The notes beneath the pieces are model-generated. The model did not search any database. It had not been told where the DNA came from and was given only the letters and a program-made list of their open reading frames with translations. A DNA stretch of 9,144 nucleotides, from positions 21,078 through 30,221 of the forward strand of contig DFRY01000016.1 of the NCBI GenBank assembly GCA_002378845.1, in the 5' to 3' direction. Within the stretch, counting starts at the first letter, position 1, and each line of letters starts with the position of its first letter. Positions 1 to 7,495 of the stretch are shown in pieces. The translations under genes and the position numbers were made by a program. Source of the stretch: Ruminococcaceae bacterium UBA3451. GTDB taxonomy: Bacteria; Bacillota; Clostridia; Oscillospirales; Acutalibacteraceae.

Positions 1-2
1 CG

Positions 3-809
3 ACCGACCTGAACAAGCGGCTGCTCGAATTCAAAGACGTGATCAGTCTGCTCAGCAGCAAACTGGAACTGGTCGGCAATGACGATGTCGCACAAATTAT
101 CAGTGTGTTGCAAAGCAATCCACAATTTATGGGGAACTTTATGTCCGACCCCTTTGACCTGAAAACGGAATCCATTAACGCAATTCCCAACTACGGTTCC
201 AGCATGGCACCTATTTACACCACACTCGCCCTATGGGTCGGCTGCCTGCTGCTCAATTCCATTCTAAAACCAAAGGTGGGGCATTTTGAGGGCGAAGAGC
301 TGCTCACACTGCGGGAACGGCATTTTGGCAAAATGATGCTCTTCGTGGCGCTGGCAATGATTCAAGGCCTGATCGTATCACTTGGTGACCTGCTGATTCT
401 GCACGTTTACGCGGTAAACGGATTTTTATTTGTGATGTTCTGCGTTGTTTCCTCCATGGTCTTTTCCATAATTACTTTTACCCTGATGAGTACGCTCGGA
501 AATATCGGGAAAGCGCTGTCTATCATCTATATGATTCTGCAGCTTGCCGGCAGCGGCGGAACGTACCCCATTCAGGTCGACCCGCTGTTTTTCCGTATTT
601 TCCAGCCGCTTTTCCCCTTTACTTATACCGTGGGCGGAATAAGGGAGGCCATTGCGGGCCCCCTGGTTTCCAGCGTGGTGCAGGACTTTGTACTGCTGCT
701 TTTATTTGGGGTCGTGTTCCTGCTGTTCGGATTTTTCGCGATTGAATCACTTCACAGCCGCATTCACCGGTTTGAAGAAAAGTTCAGGGAATCCGGTATC
801 GGAGAATGA
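3..809 (+). CDS. YhgE/Pip family membrane protein, C-terminal part (5' end outside window)
   Basis: The open frame runs in from the window edge, so the true start lies upstream; the GTG at 39 is only an internal Val codon. The visible 268 residues are the end of a soluble helical stretch followed by about five membrane segments: near residues 65-83, 105-127, 137-158, 165-185 and 226-246 of the visible part. The block YPIQVDP, then PLFPFTY and GIREAIAGP, is also found in the next gene (YPIQTNP, PLWPFTY, GFREAIAGP), so the two are paralogues. The arrangement fits the YhgE/Pip family, related to ABC-2 type membrane proteins and named after the Lactococcus phage infection protein. Its biochemical role is not established. 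The stop codon overlaps the ATG at 806 of the next gene (ATGA), which indicates one transcript and coupled translation. Family assignment is firm; function is unknown. Confidence 0.85.
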   Translation, partial: TDLNKRLLEFKDVISLLSSKLELVGNDDVAQIISVLQSNPQFMGNFMSDPFDLKTESINAIPNYGSSMAPIYTTLALWVGCLLLNSILKPKVGHFEGEELLTLRERHFGKMMLFVALAMIQGLIVSLGDLLILHVYAVNGFLFVMFCVVSSMVFSIITFTLMSTLGNIGKALSIIYMILQLAGSGGTYPIQVDPLFFRIFQPLFPFTYTVGGIREAIAGPLVSSVVQDFVLLLLFGVVFLLFGFFAIESLHSRIHRFEEKFRESGIGE

Positions 810-823
810 CGGGGGATAAAACA

Positions 824-3058
824 ATGAAAAAAACAAAAAAACCTTCTCATAAACTGTTTCATCGATTCAAAAAAGCAGTTGGGAATACATTCCATTCTGG
901 CATGAAACCGGTATTTCTCGTGTTTTTTAAAGATGTGCGCACGATTACCCACAATACGGCGGCGCTGCTGATTGCGGTGGGACTTTGCATTCTTCCTTCC
1001 CTGTACGCGTGGGTTAATATTTACGCCTGCTGGGACCCGTATTCCAATACCGGCAACCTGCCCGTTGCCATTGTGAACAACGACGAAGGAACCTTATTGG
1101 ACGGAAAAATTATCAACGTGGGCGAAAGTGTCATTGACGAACTGAAAAAGAATAAGTCCATCGGGTGGGACTTTGTAGACGACTGGCAGGGAAACTACGG
1201 TCTGAACGAGGGGAAATACTATGCACTGATTGAAATTCCACGCACCTTTTCCACCGGGCTGGTCAGTCTAACTACTTCCACCCCGCAAAAGCCGGTTGTT
1301 ACATACCGTGTCAACGAAAAGCTGAACGCCATTGCGGCAAAAATTACAAATGTGGCAAAAGACAAGTTGGTAAGCAACATTGAAAGCAACTTTGTAAAAA
1401 CCGTAAACGACACGGCGTTAGGAATGCTGAAATCCGGAGCACAGGAAGCAAATTTCAGCAAAACACAGGTTTCCGAACTGCAGTCCACCCTGACGGAAAC
1501 CAACGGAAACATCCTGCAGCTGAAAAAATATATTGCACAGGCCAATACCGATTCTAAAAACTTTCAGCAGTATTTAAGCACCACAAGCGCCCTTGTCCCA
1601 AAAATGACAGAACAGATTGACAGTCTGGAAAAGGTAACGCAGGCGGGAAAAGCGCTGACTTTACACACCCAGCAAACCGTGCAGAACATTTCCTCCGATA
1701 TCAATGGAGACATGGTTCAATTTCAAACGCTGGACAGCCAAAACCAGGCACTTTTGGCAGCACTCGGGAAAATAAACGACAATACAATCAGTACCGACTT
1801 AATCGGCACTGCTAAGCAAACCGTCAATATTTGTACCGCCGTCGACAGTATGCTGGACGCTGACAGGGAAAATATTCGCACCCTGAACAAGACGGCAAAC
1901 CTCAGTTCCCTTACTTTTCTGTATGACAGTATGGAATATCTGGACGGACTTGTACTGAATGAAAAAGACACGCTGAACAAACTGATTCCGCTTCTGCGGG
2001 CAGGCTCTTCCAAAACGGCGGTTGCCGCCGCATTGAACGACCTTTCGGGCATCAGCACGGAAATTTCCACACAGGTGCAAACAGTATCAAATTCGTTTTA
2101 CACCAAGGGTTCCCCGGTACTGAACACCATGGTAAGCAACCTGACCACACAAATGGACGATACCAACAGTATTCTGGAATTGACCAAAACGCTTCTTCCC
2201 CAGCTGAATGCCCTGTCCACATTTGGGAGCGCCAGCAGCCAGCTTTCCGTCCAACAGGCAAACAAACTGAATGACCTGCTAACCACACTGCAGACCAGCT
2301 TGAATCAGCTTTCCGAAAAAATGAACAACCTGACCGGCAGCGACATTGACCGTCTGACCGATATTATTGAAAATCATCCGTCTGAAGTTGCAGACTTTTT
2401 GTCGTCCCCGCTTGACGTAAAAGAAGTTGATGTGTACGAAGGCGGCACGTTCGGCGTAGGTTTGACTCCGTTTTACACCGTCCTTGCCATTTGGGTGGGC
2501 GCATTGCTCGCCTGCGCACTGCTGACGGTGGAATGTGAAGATGAAATCGGCGGAGTAAGGCTGAATCTGAAGCAAAAGCATTTTGGAAAAATGCTCATTT
2601 TCCTGCTCATTTCCCTCATTCAGTCTACAATTATTACTGTCGGCGACGTATTGGTGCTTGGCGTTCACCCTGCCAGCTTCGGGCTGATGCTTGGTTTTGG
2701 CGCACTTTGTTCCCTTGTGTTTACCATTATGATATTTACATTGGTTTCAATTTTTGGCAACGTGGGAAAAGCGATTGCGGTTGTCATTATGGTTTTCCAG
2801 ATTGCCGGTGCAGGCGGTATTTACCCCATTCAGACAAACCCCAAAATTTTCGGATTACTGGAACCGCTGTGGCCGTTCACTTATGCGATTAACGGCTTCC
2901 GCGAAGCCATTGCCGGGCCTGTCTGGAGCAGTGTAAACCAGAATATTCTGTCGCTTCTTCTGTTCGCCGGGGTGTTCCTGCTAATGGCCGTACTGAAAAA
3001 GCCATTTCATAATTTAAACCGCGCACTGGAACACAAGTTTAAGGAAGCGGAATTATAA
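824..3058 (+). CDS. YhgE/Pip domain-containing membrane protein
   Basis: This is a 744-residue protein. It has a basic N-terminus, one membrane segment near 44-66, a family-typical stretch with WDPYSNTGNLPVAIVNNDEG near 70-89, a long Ser/Thr/Gln-rich helical region to about 540 that is probably outside the membrane, and about five C-terminal membrane segments. One membrane segment plus a large external domain plus a C-terminal bundle is the full YhgE/Pip layout; T7SS EsaA has a similar plan. I prefer the ATG at 824 because GGGGGA lies 8 bases upstream; the ATG at 806 overlaps the previous stop codon and has a poorer site, and would add six residues. It follows its paralogue directly and ends in a strong terminator, so the pair forms the end of an operon. 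Substrate and role are not known: phage receptor, envelope export and secretion accessory are all possible. Confidence 0.9.
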   Translation: MKKTKKPSHKLFHRFKKAVGNTFHSGMKPVFLVFFKDVRTITHNTAALLIAVGLCILPSLYAWVNIYACWDPYSNTGNLPVAIVNNDEGTLLDGKIINVGESVIDELKKNKSIGWDFVDDWQGNYGLNEGKYYALIEIPRTFSTGLVSLTTSTPQKPVVTYRVNEKLNAIAAKITNVAKDKLVSNIESNFVKTVNDTALGMLKSGAQEANFSKTQVSELQSTLTETNGNILQLKKYIAQANTDSKNFQQYLSTTSALVPKMTEQIDSLEKVTQAGKALTLHTQQTVQNISSDINGDMVQFQTLDSQNQALLAALGKINDNTISTDLIGTAKQTVNICTAVDSMLDADRENIRTLNKTANLSSLTFLYDSMEYLDGLVLNEKDTLNKLIPLLRAGSSKTAVAAALNDLSGISTEISTQVQTVSNSFYTKGSPVLNTMVSNLTTQMDDTNSILELTKTLLPQLNALSTFGSASSQLSVQQANKLNDLLTTLQTSLNQLSEKMNNLTGSDIDRLTDIIENHPSEVADFLSSPLDVKEVDVYEGGTFGVGLTPFYTVLAIWVGALLACALLTVECEDEIGGVRLNLKQKHFGKMLIFLLISLIQSTIITVGDVLVLGVHPASFGLMLGFGALCSLVFTIMIFTLVSIFGNVGKAIAVVIMVFQIAGAGGIYPIQTNPKIFGLLEPLWPFTYAINGFREAIAGPVWSSVNQNILSLLLFAGVFLLMAVLKKPFHNLNRALEHKFKEAEL

Positions 3059-3063
3059 ACTTC

Positions 3064-3092
3064 GGCAGGCACTTTTCAGTGCCTGCCTTTTT
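3064..3092 (+). terminator. Rho-independent terminator of the YhgE/Pip operon
   Basis: A perfect 10-bp stem (GGCAGGCACT pairing with AGTGCCTGCC) with a TTTC loop is followed by TTTTT. It begins six bases after the TAA of the second YhgE gene, so it ends that operon and separates it from the recombinase unit. Confidence 0.93.
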
Positions 3093-3167
3093 AGTTTCCG
3101 TATACCTACAGCACAGAATATTTGTACAGCCCTTCCCCATATTCATAGCATAAAGGGGGGCGGCGCC

Positions 3168-3353
3168 GTGCTTATTTTTCTGCCCGCATATGACATGATG
3201 CAAATCACACAGAAAGTAAAAGCCGAACTGGAACACCGGTTTATCGAACAGCTGGTAAAAACGTCCCTGTCGGACTGGAAACAAACAGAAACAGGTAAAA
3301 GTGCGGAAAAGCCGGAGGGTTACGACGAATCAGATACAACACAGCCCCGCTGA
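3168..3353 (+). CDS. Small hypothetical protein upstream of and coupled to LSR 1
   Basis: This is a 61-codon ORF starting at GTG, with a GGGGGG run (3155-3160) seven bases upstream. An ATG at 3192 is an alternative start but has a weaker site. The product has a short hydrophobic start, then a charged predicted helix (ITQKVKAELEHRFIEQLVKT, about residues 13-32) and a polar, disordered-looking tail. I do not recognise the family. Its stop lies 14 bases before the recombinase GTG, and the recombinase ribosome binding site abuts the stop codon, so the two are very likely co-transcribed. Small genes next to serine integrases are sometimes regulators or recombination directionality factors; that is only a possibility here. 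It may also be a decayed remnant. Confidence 0.5.
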   Translation: MLIFLPAYDMMQITQKVKAELEHRFIEQLVKTSLSDWKQTETGKSAEKPEGYDESDTTQPR

Positions 3354-3367
3354 AAGGAGGCATTTTT

Positions 3368-4999
3368 GTGGAGAAAACAAAAGTGGCGTGTTACTGCCGG
3401 GTATCCACAAAAAAAGAGGAACAGATGCTTTCTCTGGAACAGCAGCGGCAGTTCTTTCTGCAGTTTACTGAAAGAAATAATCTGGATATGTACGGACTGT
3501 ATGTTGATGAAGGAATTTCGGGTAAAAGCTTAAAAAAGCGGGAAAATTTCAACCGAATGATCGAAGACGCAAAAAAAGGACTGTTTACAAAAATCCTGGT
3601 CAAGGACATCAGCCGTTTTGCAAGAAACACATTGGATTTTTTGGGCGTTATCCGGGAATTAAAGCGGCACAATGTCATTATTGAATTCGTGACCTATAAT
3701 ATGACGACCATGGATTCGGAATTCACGCTGACCATTCTTGCCGCGGTAGCACAGGAGGAATCCGCCGGACTTTCCCGCCGGGTGAAATTCGGGAAAAAGC
3801 AGGGCGCGAAAAACGGGCGTGTACCAAGCAGCGTTTATGGATACGACCGGGTTGATAAATTCACACTAACGCCAAATTCCGCAGAAGCCGCCGTGGTAAA
3901 GCGTATTTTTGAACTGTACGCCAACTGCCAAACAAGCAGCCTGCAAATAGCCCGGTTGCTAAATGAAGAGTGTGTGCCGACAAAGCGGGGCGGAGAAAAC
4001 AGGTGGTCTCAAACCGTGATTTGCGGCATTCTAAAAAACCCGCTGTATATTGGGGAAGTTTGCAATCAAAAAAGTGAAATTGCGGATTTTCTAAACGGCA
4101 GCCGTAAAAAAATAGAAAAATCAAACTGGATTACGGTGGAACGGCCTCAGTTCCGCATTCTGCCCGACGCTCTGTTTGAAAAAGCACAGATCATTCGAGA
4201 AAGCAGAAGCAATTCCTTTCATTCTTTAACGGACACGGACGGGAATTCAAACCGAAAACGCCCCAGCATTCGGTACCCGCTTTCCAACCTGCTTTATTGT
4301 GCGGAGGACAATTATTCCTTTCGCCGAAGACAGCGAACGTACCCAAGCGGTTCCTGTTACACCTATTGGACCTGCTCCAAACGGGACAAAGGAGCATACC
4401 TGTGCCGCAACACGGTAAAAATTGATGAAACGCAAATGCTTACGGAAATTCTACATTTTTTCTTTCAGCTTTTTGAGAATCCGGAAGCCCTGTACCGCGG
4501 TGTGCAGAAAGAAACGGAAAACGAACTCGCTTTGGAAAAGACAAAGGAACTTGGCTTTCCGGCTTTATTGAAAGAAAAAGCGGCGCTGAAAAAACAGCGG
4601 GATAAAATTATGGATGTTTACCTGGACGGAAGTTTAAACAAGGAGTTTTTAACAAACAGATTAAAACCGATTGATCGCAGGCTGACTGAAATTGAAACAA
4701 CGCTTGCTTCACGGAGCCGGAAAACAGAGTTTTCTTCCGATTTTCCACAATATTTCGCGGCAATTATGCAATCGGTTTATTCCAAACCGGAAAAAGTGCT
4801 AAACAATGCCTTTCTTAAAACGGTATTTGAAAAGTTTACTGTTTTTCCGGATGGAACAATCACCGCCGCCCTAAAAGAAAAAACGGAAAACGGGCTTTCT
4901 TTGGTCATTCCTTTCGGCAAGGTAACGTCGGCTCCCGGCGTTCCAAAATGCACTGACCGTATTCAACGCGCTGACCGGAATGAACCAGCACACGGGTAA
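3368..4999 (+). CDS. Large serine recombinase (site-specific integrase), LSR 1
   Basis: This 543-residue protein starts at GTG behind a strong AAAGGAGG site seven bases upstream. The N-terminal resolvase domain (about 5-155) carries the catalytic serine motif YCRVST, with Ser13 as the expected nucleophile, and an arginine-rich KDISRFARN motif. A recombinase DNA-binding domain follows (about 160-270), then a zinc-ribbon-like region (about 305-365) and a charged coiled-coil stretch (about 385-470). This is the full plan of phage- and transposon-type large serine integrases, which join attP and attB by double-strand cleavage. In the zinc ribbon the first CxxC is altered to Cys311-x-x-Asp314, while Cys336 and Cys346 remain. 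The last 14 residues (530-543) are encoded by feoB DNA in the wrong frame, so the gene ends across an attachment junction. It is probably the integrase of the element lying to its left. Confidence 0.92.
   Translation: MEKTKVACYCRVSTKKEEQMLSLEQQRQFFLQFTERNNLDMYGLYVDEGISGKSLKKRENFNRMIEDAKKGLFTKILVKDISRFARNTLDFLGVIRELKRHNVIIEFVTYNMTTMDSEFTLTILAAVAQEESAGLSRRVKFGKKQGAKNGRVPSSVYGYDRVDKFTLTPNSAEAAVVKRIFELYANCQTSSLQIARLLNEECVPTKRGGENRWSQTVICGILKNPLYIGEVCNQKSEIADFLNGSRKKIEKSNWITVERPQFRILPDALFEKAQIIRESRSNSFHSLTDTDGNSNRKRPSIRYPLSNLLYCAEDNYSFRRRQRTYPSGSCYTYWTCSKRDKGAYLCRNTVKIDETQMLTEILHFFFQLFENPEALYRGVQKETENELALEKTKELGFPALLKEKAALKKQRDKIMDVYLDGSLNKEFLTNRLKPIDRRLTEIETTLASRSRKTEFSSDFPQYFAAIMQSVYSKPEKVLNNAFLKTVFEKFTVFPDGTITAALKEKTENGLSLVIPFGKVTSAPGVPKCTDRIQRADRNEPAHG
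4923..4978. other. Attachment junction 1 (element 1 / feoB P-loop)
   Basis: Left of about 4955 the DNA encodes the end of LSR 1, and the feoB frame meets a TAA at 4923. Right of 4956 the feoB frame reads straight into conserved FeoB sequence. The P-loop codons that should precede it (Gly-Asn-Pro-Asn-x-Gly-Lys-Ser) are absent. An imperfect direct repeat spans the junction: 4947-4960 and 4965-4978 match at 11 of 14 bases around CTGACCG. The exact crossover bases cannot be fixed without the other end of the element. Confidence 0.65.
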
Positions 5000-6161
5000 C
5001 TGGCCCGGAAAAACGGTCACCAACGCGCAGGGGCGATGCCTGTTTAACGGCACCGGATATGTGATGGTCGATATTCCCGGTACATACTCGCTTATGGCAC
5101 ACTCCACCGAGGAAGAGGTTGCAAGGGACTTTATCTGTTTTGGCGGTCAGGATGCCGTGATTGTGGTTTGCGACGCGACTTGTCTGGAACGGAATATGAA
5201 CCTGGTATTGCAGACCATTGAAATTACCGACCATGTAGTTGTGTGTGTAAATTTAATGGATGAAGCAAAAAAGAAACACATCCATATTGACTTCGGCAGC
5301 CTTCAAAAAGATTTGGGCGTTCCTGTTGTGGGGGTGAGCGCCCGCAGCGGTCGCGGGCTTGACAAACTGATGGCGTCAATCGAAGGACTCAGTACGGAAA
5401 ATTTCATCAATCCGATCAAAATCAAATATATTCAGCCGATTGAAGAAGCCGTTGCTCTTTTGGAGCCAACGGTTCAAAAACTGATAGGTAATAAACTAAA
5501 TACGCGCTGGGTCACGCTTCGTCTGCTCGATTACGACGAAAGCCTGATGAAAAGCCTTACAAACTGGCTTGGCTGGGATATTGCAGCGAACGAAGAAATT
5601 CAGCAAAAGCGGAAGGAAGCCGAAGCACACTTACAAAATTCCGGAATCACACTGGAAAAGCTGCGGGATAAAATTGTTGCCGGACTGGTCATTGCCGCGG
5701 AAGGAATTTGCGCGGACGCCGTCTCGTTTGAAAATGAAAACTACAACATGCGCGACCGCAAAATTGACCGGATTCTTACGAATAAATGGACCGGATTCCC
5801 GATTATGATTCTGCTTCTGGCGTTAATTTTCTGGCTGACAATTACCGGCGCAAATTACCCGTCCCAGTTGCTGTCCGACCTGCTGTTCCGTTTTCAGGAC
5901 ATTCTTTTATCTCTTTTTGCAAGGGCAAACGCTCCGCAATGGCTGAGCGGCGTACTGATTATGGGTGTTTACCGTGTACTGGCATGGGTCGTTTCCGTTA
6001 TGCTGCCGCCCATGGCAATTTTCTTCCCCTTATTTACTTTACTGGAAGACCTGGGCTATTTGCCAAGAGTCGCGTTTAACCTGGATAAATACTTTAAAAA
6101 GGCGCATGCCTGTGGGAAGCAAGCGCTGACCATGTGCATGGGTACTACAATTTTGCAATGA
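4980..6161 (+). CDS. feoB: feoB middle segment: ferrous iron transporter B, interrupted at both ends
   Basis: FeoB is an inner-membrane Fe(II) transporter with an N-terminal GTPase domain. Homology really begins at 4956 (TVFNALTG), just after where the P-loop should be. Following motifs are intact: TGNWPGKTV (G2 region), Asp31-Ile-Pro-Gly34 (G3), Asn91-Leu-Met-Asp94 (G4) and VSARSG (G5), then the helical linker domain and membrane segments from about residue 271. Homology stops at Gly388 in MCMG, where family members continue with FGCNAAG; five unrelated residues and a stop follow. Usual length is roughly 650-800 residues, so this is about the middle half. No frameshift or internal stop is present. 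The ATG at 4980 has no convincing ribosome binding site and is an internal Met of the family, so this piece is unlikely to make a working protein alone. A serine recombinase flanks it on each side. Confidence 0.88.
   Translation: MNQHTGNWPGKTVTNAQGRCLFNGTGYVMVDIPGTYSLMAHSTEEEVARDFICFGGQDAVIVVCDATCLERNMNLVLQTIEITDHVVVCVNLMDEAKKKHIHIDFGSLQKDLGVPVVGVSARSGRGLDKLMASIEGLSTENFINPIKIKYIQPIEEAVALLEPTVQKLIGNKLNTRWVTLRLLDYDESLMKSLTNWLGWDIAANEEIQQKRKEAEAHLQNSGITLEKLRDKIVAGLVIAAEGICADAVSFENENYNMRDRKIDRILTNKWTGFPIMILLLALIFWLTITGANYPSQLLSDLLFRFQDILLSLFARANAPQWLSGVLIMGVYRVLAWVVSVMLPPMAIFFPLFTLLEDLGYLPRVAFNLDKYFKKAHACGKQALTMCMGTTILQ
6138..6161. other. Attachment junction 2 (feoB / left end of element 2)
   Basis: The feoB frame is conserved through the Met-Cys-Met-Gly codons ending at 6143. 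From 6144 it reads Thr-Thr-Ile-Leu-Gln and stops, instead of the expected Phe-Gly-Cys-Asn-Ala-Ala-Gly. The break is sharp, with no decay on the left side, as expected of site-specific insertion. The partner junction should lie beyond the window, after the end of LSR 2. Confidence 0.6.
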
Positions 6162-6195
6162 AATGCCATTTAATTGGGAAACATGGATTTGTTTT

Positions 6196-6224
6196 GCATG
6201 ATCTTTCCGGAACAGGTAATAATG
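6196..6224 (+). promoter_or_regulatory. Candidate promoter of the gerAB-like gene
   Basis: GCATG (6196-6200) and GGTAATAATG (6215-6224), 14 bases apart, resemble forespore sigma-F type elements as known from Bacillus. The same stretch also gives a weaker sigma-A reading: TTGCAT (6194-6199), 17 bases, TAATAA (6217-6222). Germination receptor genes are normally expressed in the forespore, which favours the first reading. This is pattern matching only. Confidence 0.3.
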
Positions 6225-6283
6225 ATTATAAAAATTTGTAAGATTGTCACTCTTGTATAAGAATGACACGGAGCGCTTTTGCC

Positions 6284-7393
6284 ATGGAAAAACAAACGAT
6301 TAGCTTTCGGCAGGCTGTCTGTATTTTAGTAGTTTTTGTCGTAGGGAACAGTGCAATCACCGGAGGAGTAACCGAGTTAGAGCAGGACTCCTGGGTGGCA
6401 CTGGTATTGTCGCAGGTGTTTGTGCTTCCGATTCTTTTTGTTTACGCAAGAATTATTCAGCTTTACCCGCAATTAAACTTATACGAAATTATTCAAATAA
6501 TATTCGGAAGTTTTTTCGGTAAAATCATTACCGCATTGTTCACCTGGTATGCTTTTCATTTATCATCTATTGTAATACGCAATTTCACTGTATTCTTTCA
6601 GATTACTTCACTGACGGAAACGCCCCTTGTCATCATAACTTTGATACTGGTTTTTGTTTCGGTTTACTTAACACGAAGCGGTGTAAAAATTTTGGGCCGA
6701 TGGGCGCTTATTGTTTTTGTGATTTACTGCGCGATTATCCTGTCTACCTTTGCGATTCTGACTGCCGATATGGATATCAGTAGCATGATGCCTTTTCTTT
6801 CGCATAATACAATCAATCTGTTTTCAGGCGCTTATAAGCTTTTCACTTTTCCCTTTGCCGAATCGGTCTTGTTTTTGGCAATTGCAGATTCTATTCGAAA
6901 GCAGGATAACCCGTACAAATTTTATTTCGGCGGGGTTCTGTTCGGCGGGTTATTACTCTTACTCATCCTGCTGCGGAACATTCTTACGCTTGGACCCTTT
7001 TTAAACAAATCGTATCTTTATCCGTCATACAATGTGATAAGAGTCATTGATATTATGAATTCCTTCTTTCGAACCGAAGAATTTATCGCGGTAAACTTTG
7101 TTTTAGGAGGAATTACAAAAATTTCCGTTTGTTTTCTTGCCGCCGCGAAAGGACTAAGCAGCCTGTTTCACCTGAAGGATCCTCTTAAATTGGTTATGCC
7201 CATTGGCCTTTCATCCGGAGCATTAAGCTGTATCCTTTTCCCAGACGCCATGGCAATGTTTAACTTTTGGACGATTTATCAAGTTTACGTCATCCCCTTC
7301 CAAATCATCCTTCCGGTGCTCATTTGGCTTGGCGGAGAGATAAAAACCCGTTTCAGCAAAAAGCAAAATGAAATGGAGCAATCGTCCTCCTGA
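6284..7393 (+). CDS. GerAB/spore germination permease-like protein
   Basis: This 369-residue protein is almost entirely hydrophobic, with about ten predicted membrane segments, and has the length of the GerAB/spore_permease family (APC superfamily). Family signs are the KQTISFRQA start, an early glycine-rich segment, RSGVKILGRWA in the middle and the aromatic C-terminal segments followed by a basic tail. GerAB proteins sense nutrient germinants in the inner spore membrane, normally with GerAA and GerAC encoded in the same operon; neither is present here. I choose the ATG at 6284 because GGAG (6270-6273) lies 10 bases upstream and the family begins there; the in-frame ATG at 6263 would add seven residues. 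No terminator follows directly; the hairpin at 7568 may serve. It lies alone inside a probable recombinase element, so it may be an orphan subunit that joins receptors encoded elsewhere. Confidence 0.8.
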   Translation: MEKQTISFRQAVCILVVFVVGNSAITGGVTELEQDSWVALVLSQVFVLPILFVYARIIQLYPQLNLYEIIQIIFGSFFGKIITALFTWYAFHLSSIVIRNFTVFFQITSLTETPLVIITLILVFVSVYLTRSGVKILGRWALIVFVIYCAIILSTFAILTADMDISSMMPFLSHNTINLFSGAYKLFTFPFAESVLFLAIADSIRKQDNPYKFYFGGVLFGGLLLLLILLRNILTLGPFLNKSYLYPSYNVIRVIDIMNSFFRTEEFIAVNFVLGGITKISVCFLAAAKGLSSLFHLKDPLKLVMPIGLSSGALSCILFPDAMAMFNFWTIYQVYVIPFQIILPVLIWLGGEIKTRFSKKQNEMEQSSS

Positions 7394-7460
7394 TATTCTG
7401 GTTGCCGCATGATTCCTGTGTGTTACCATAATTTATAAAACATTTTCCCATCATTTGCAT

Positions 7461-7489
7461 TTGAAAATTGGCAGGGATTTTTGTAAAAT
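7461..7489 (+). promoter_or_regulatory. Sigma-A type promoter in the gerAB downstream gap
   Basis: TTGAAA (7461-7466), a 17-base spacer and TAAAAT (7484-7489) each match the vegetative consensus at five of six positions. A start near 7496 is expected. No plus-strand gene with a ribosome binding site follows before 7937, which raises the question of what is transcribed. Confidence 0.55.
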
Positions 7490-7495
7490 ATAGAA

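Larger units (their letters stand above)
1..4955 (+). mobile_element. Element 1, right-hand part: LSR-type integrative element (left end outside window)
   Basis: This is inferred from the integrase LSR 1 lying exactly at a feoB break. No feoB 5' sequence occurs anywhere between the window start and LSR 1. If this is a simple insertion, the left end and the first part of feoB therefore lie before position 1, and the YhgE/Pip pair would be cargo. A later deletion or inversion that brought the YhgE genes next to LSR 1 would give the same picture, so the extent of the element is uncertain. Confidence 0.45.

Noticed and set aside
3093..3167. Possible feoB 5' remnant or left attachment site directly before LSR 1
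   Set aside because: No frame gives FeoB N-terminal or P-loop residues, so the left end of element 1 is not here.
3039..3284. 81-codon minus-strand ORF across the YhgE/LSR 1 gap
   Set aside because: It runs through the terminator and the coding end of the YhgE gene, with no recognisable product or ribosome binding site.
6161..6171. AAATG-C-CATTT palindrome just inside element 2
   Set aside because: It is only an 11-base A+T-rich symmetry, which is common by chance, and does not lie at the crossover.
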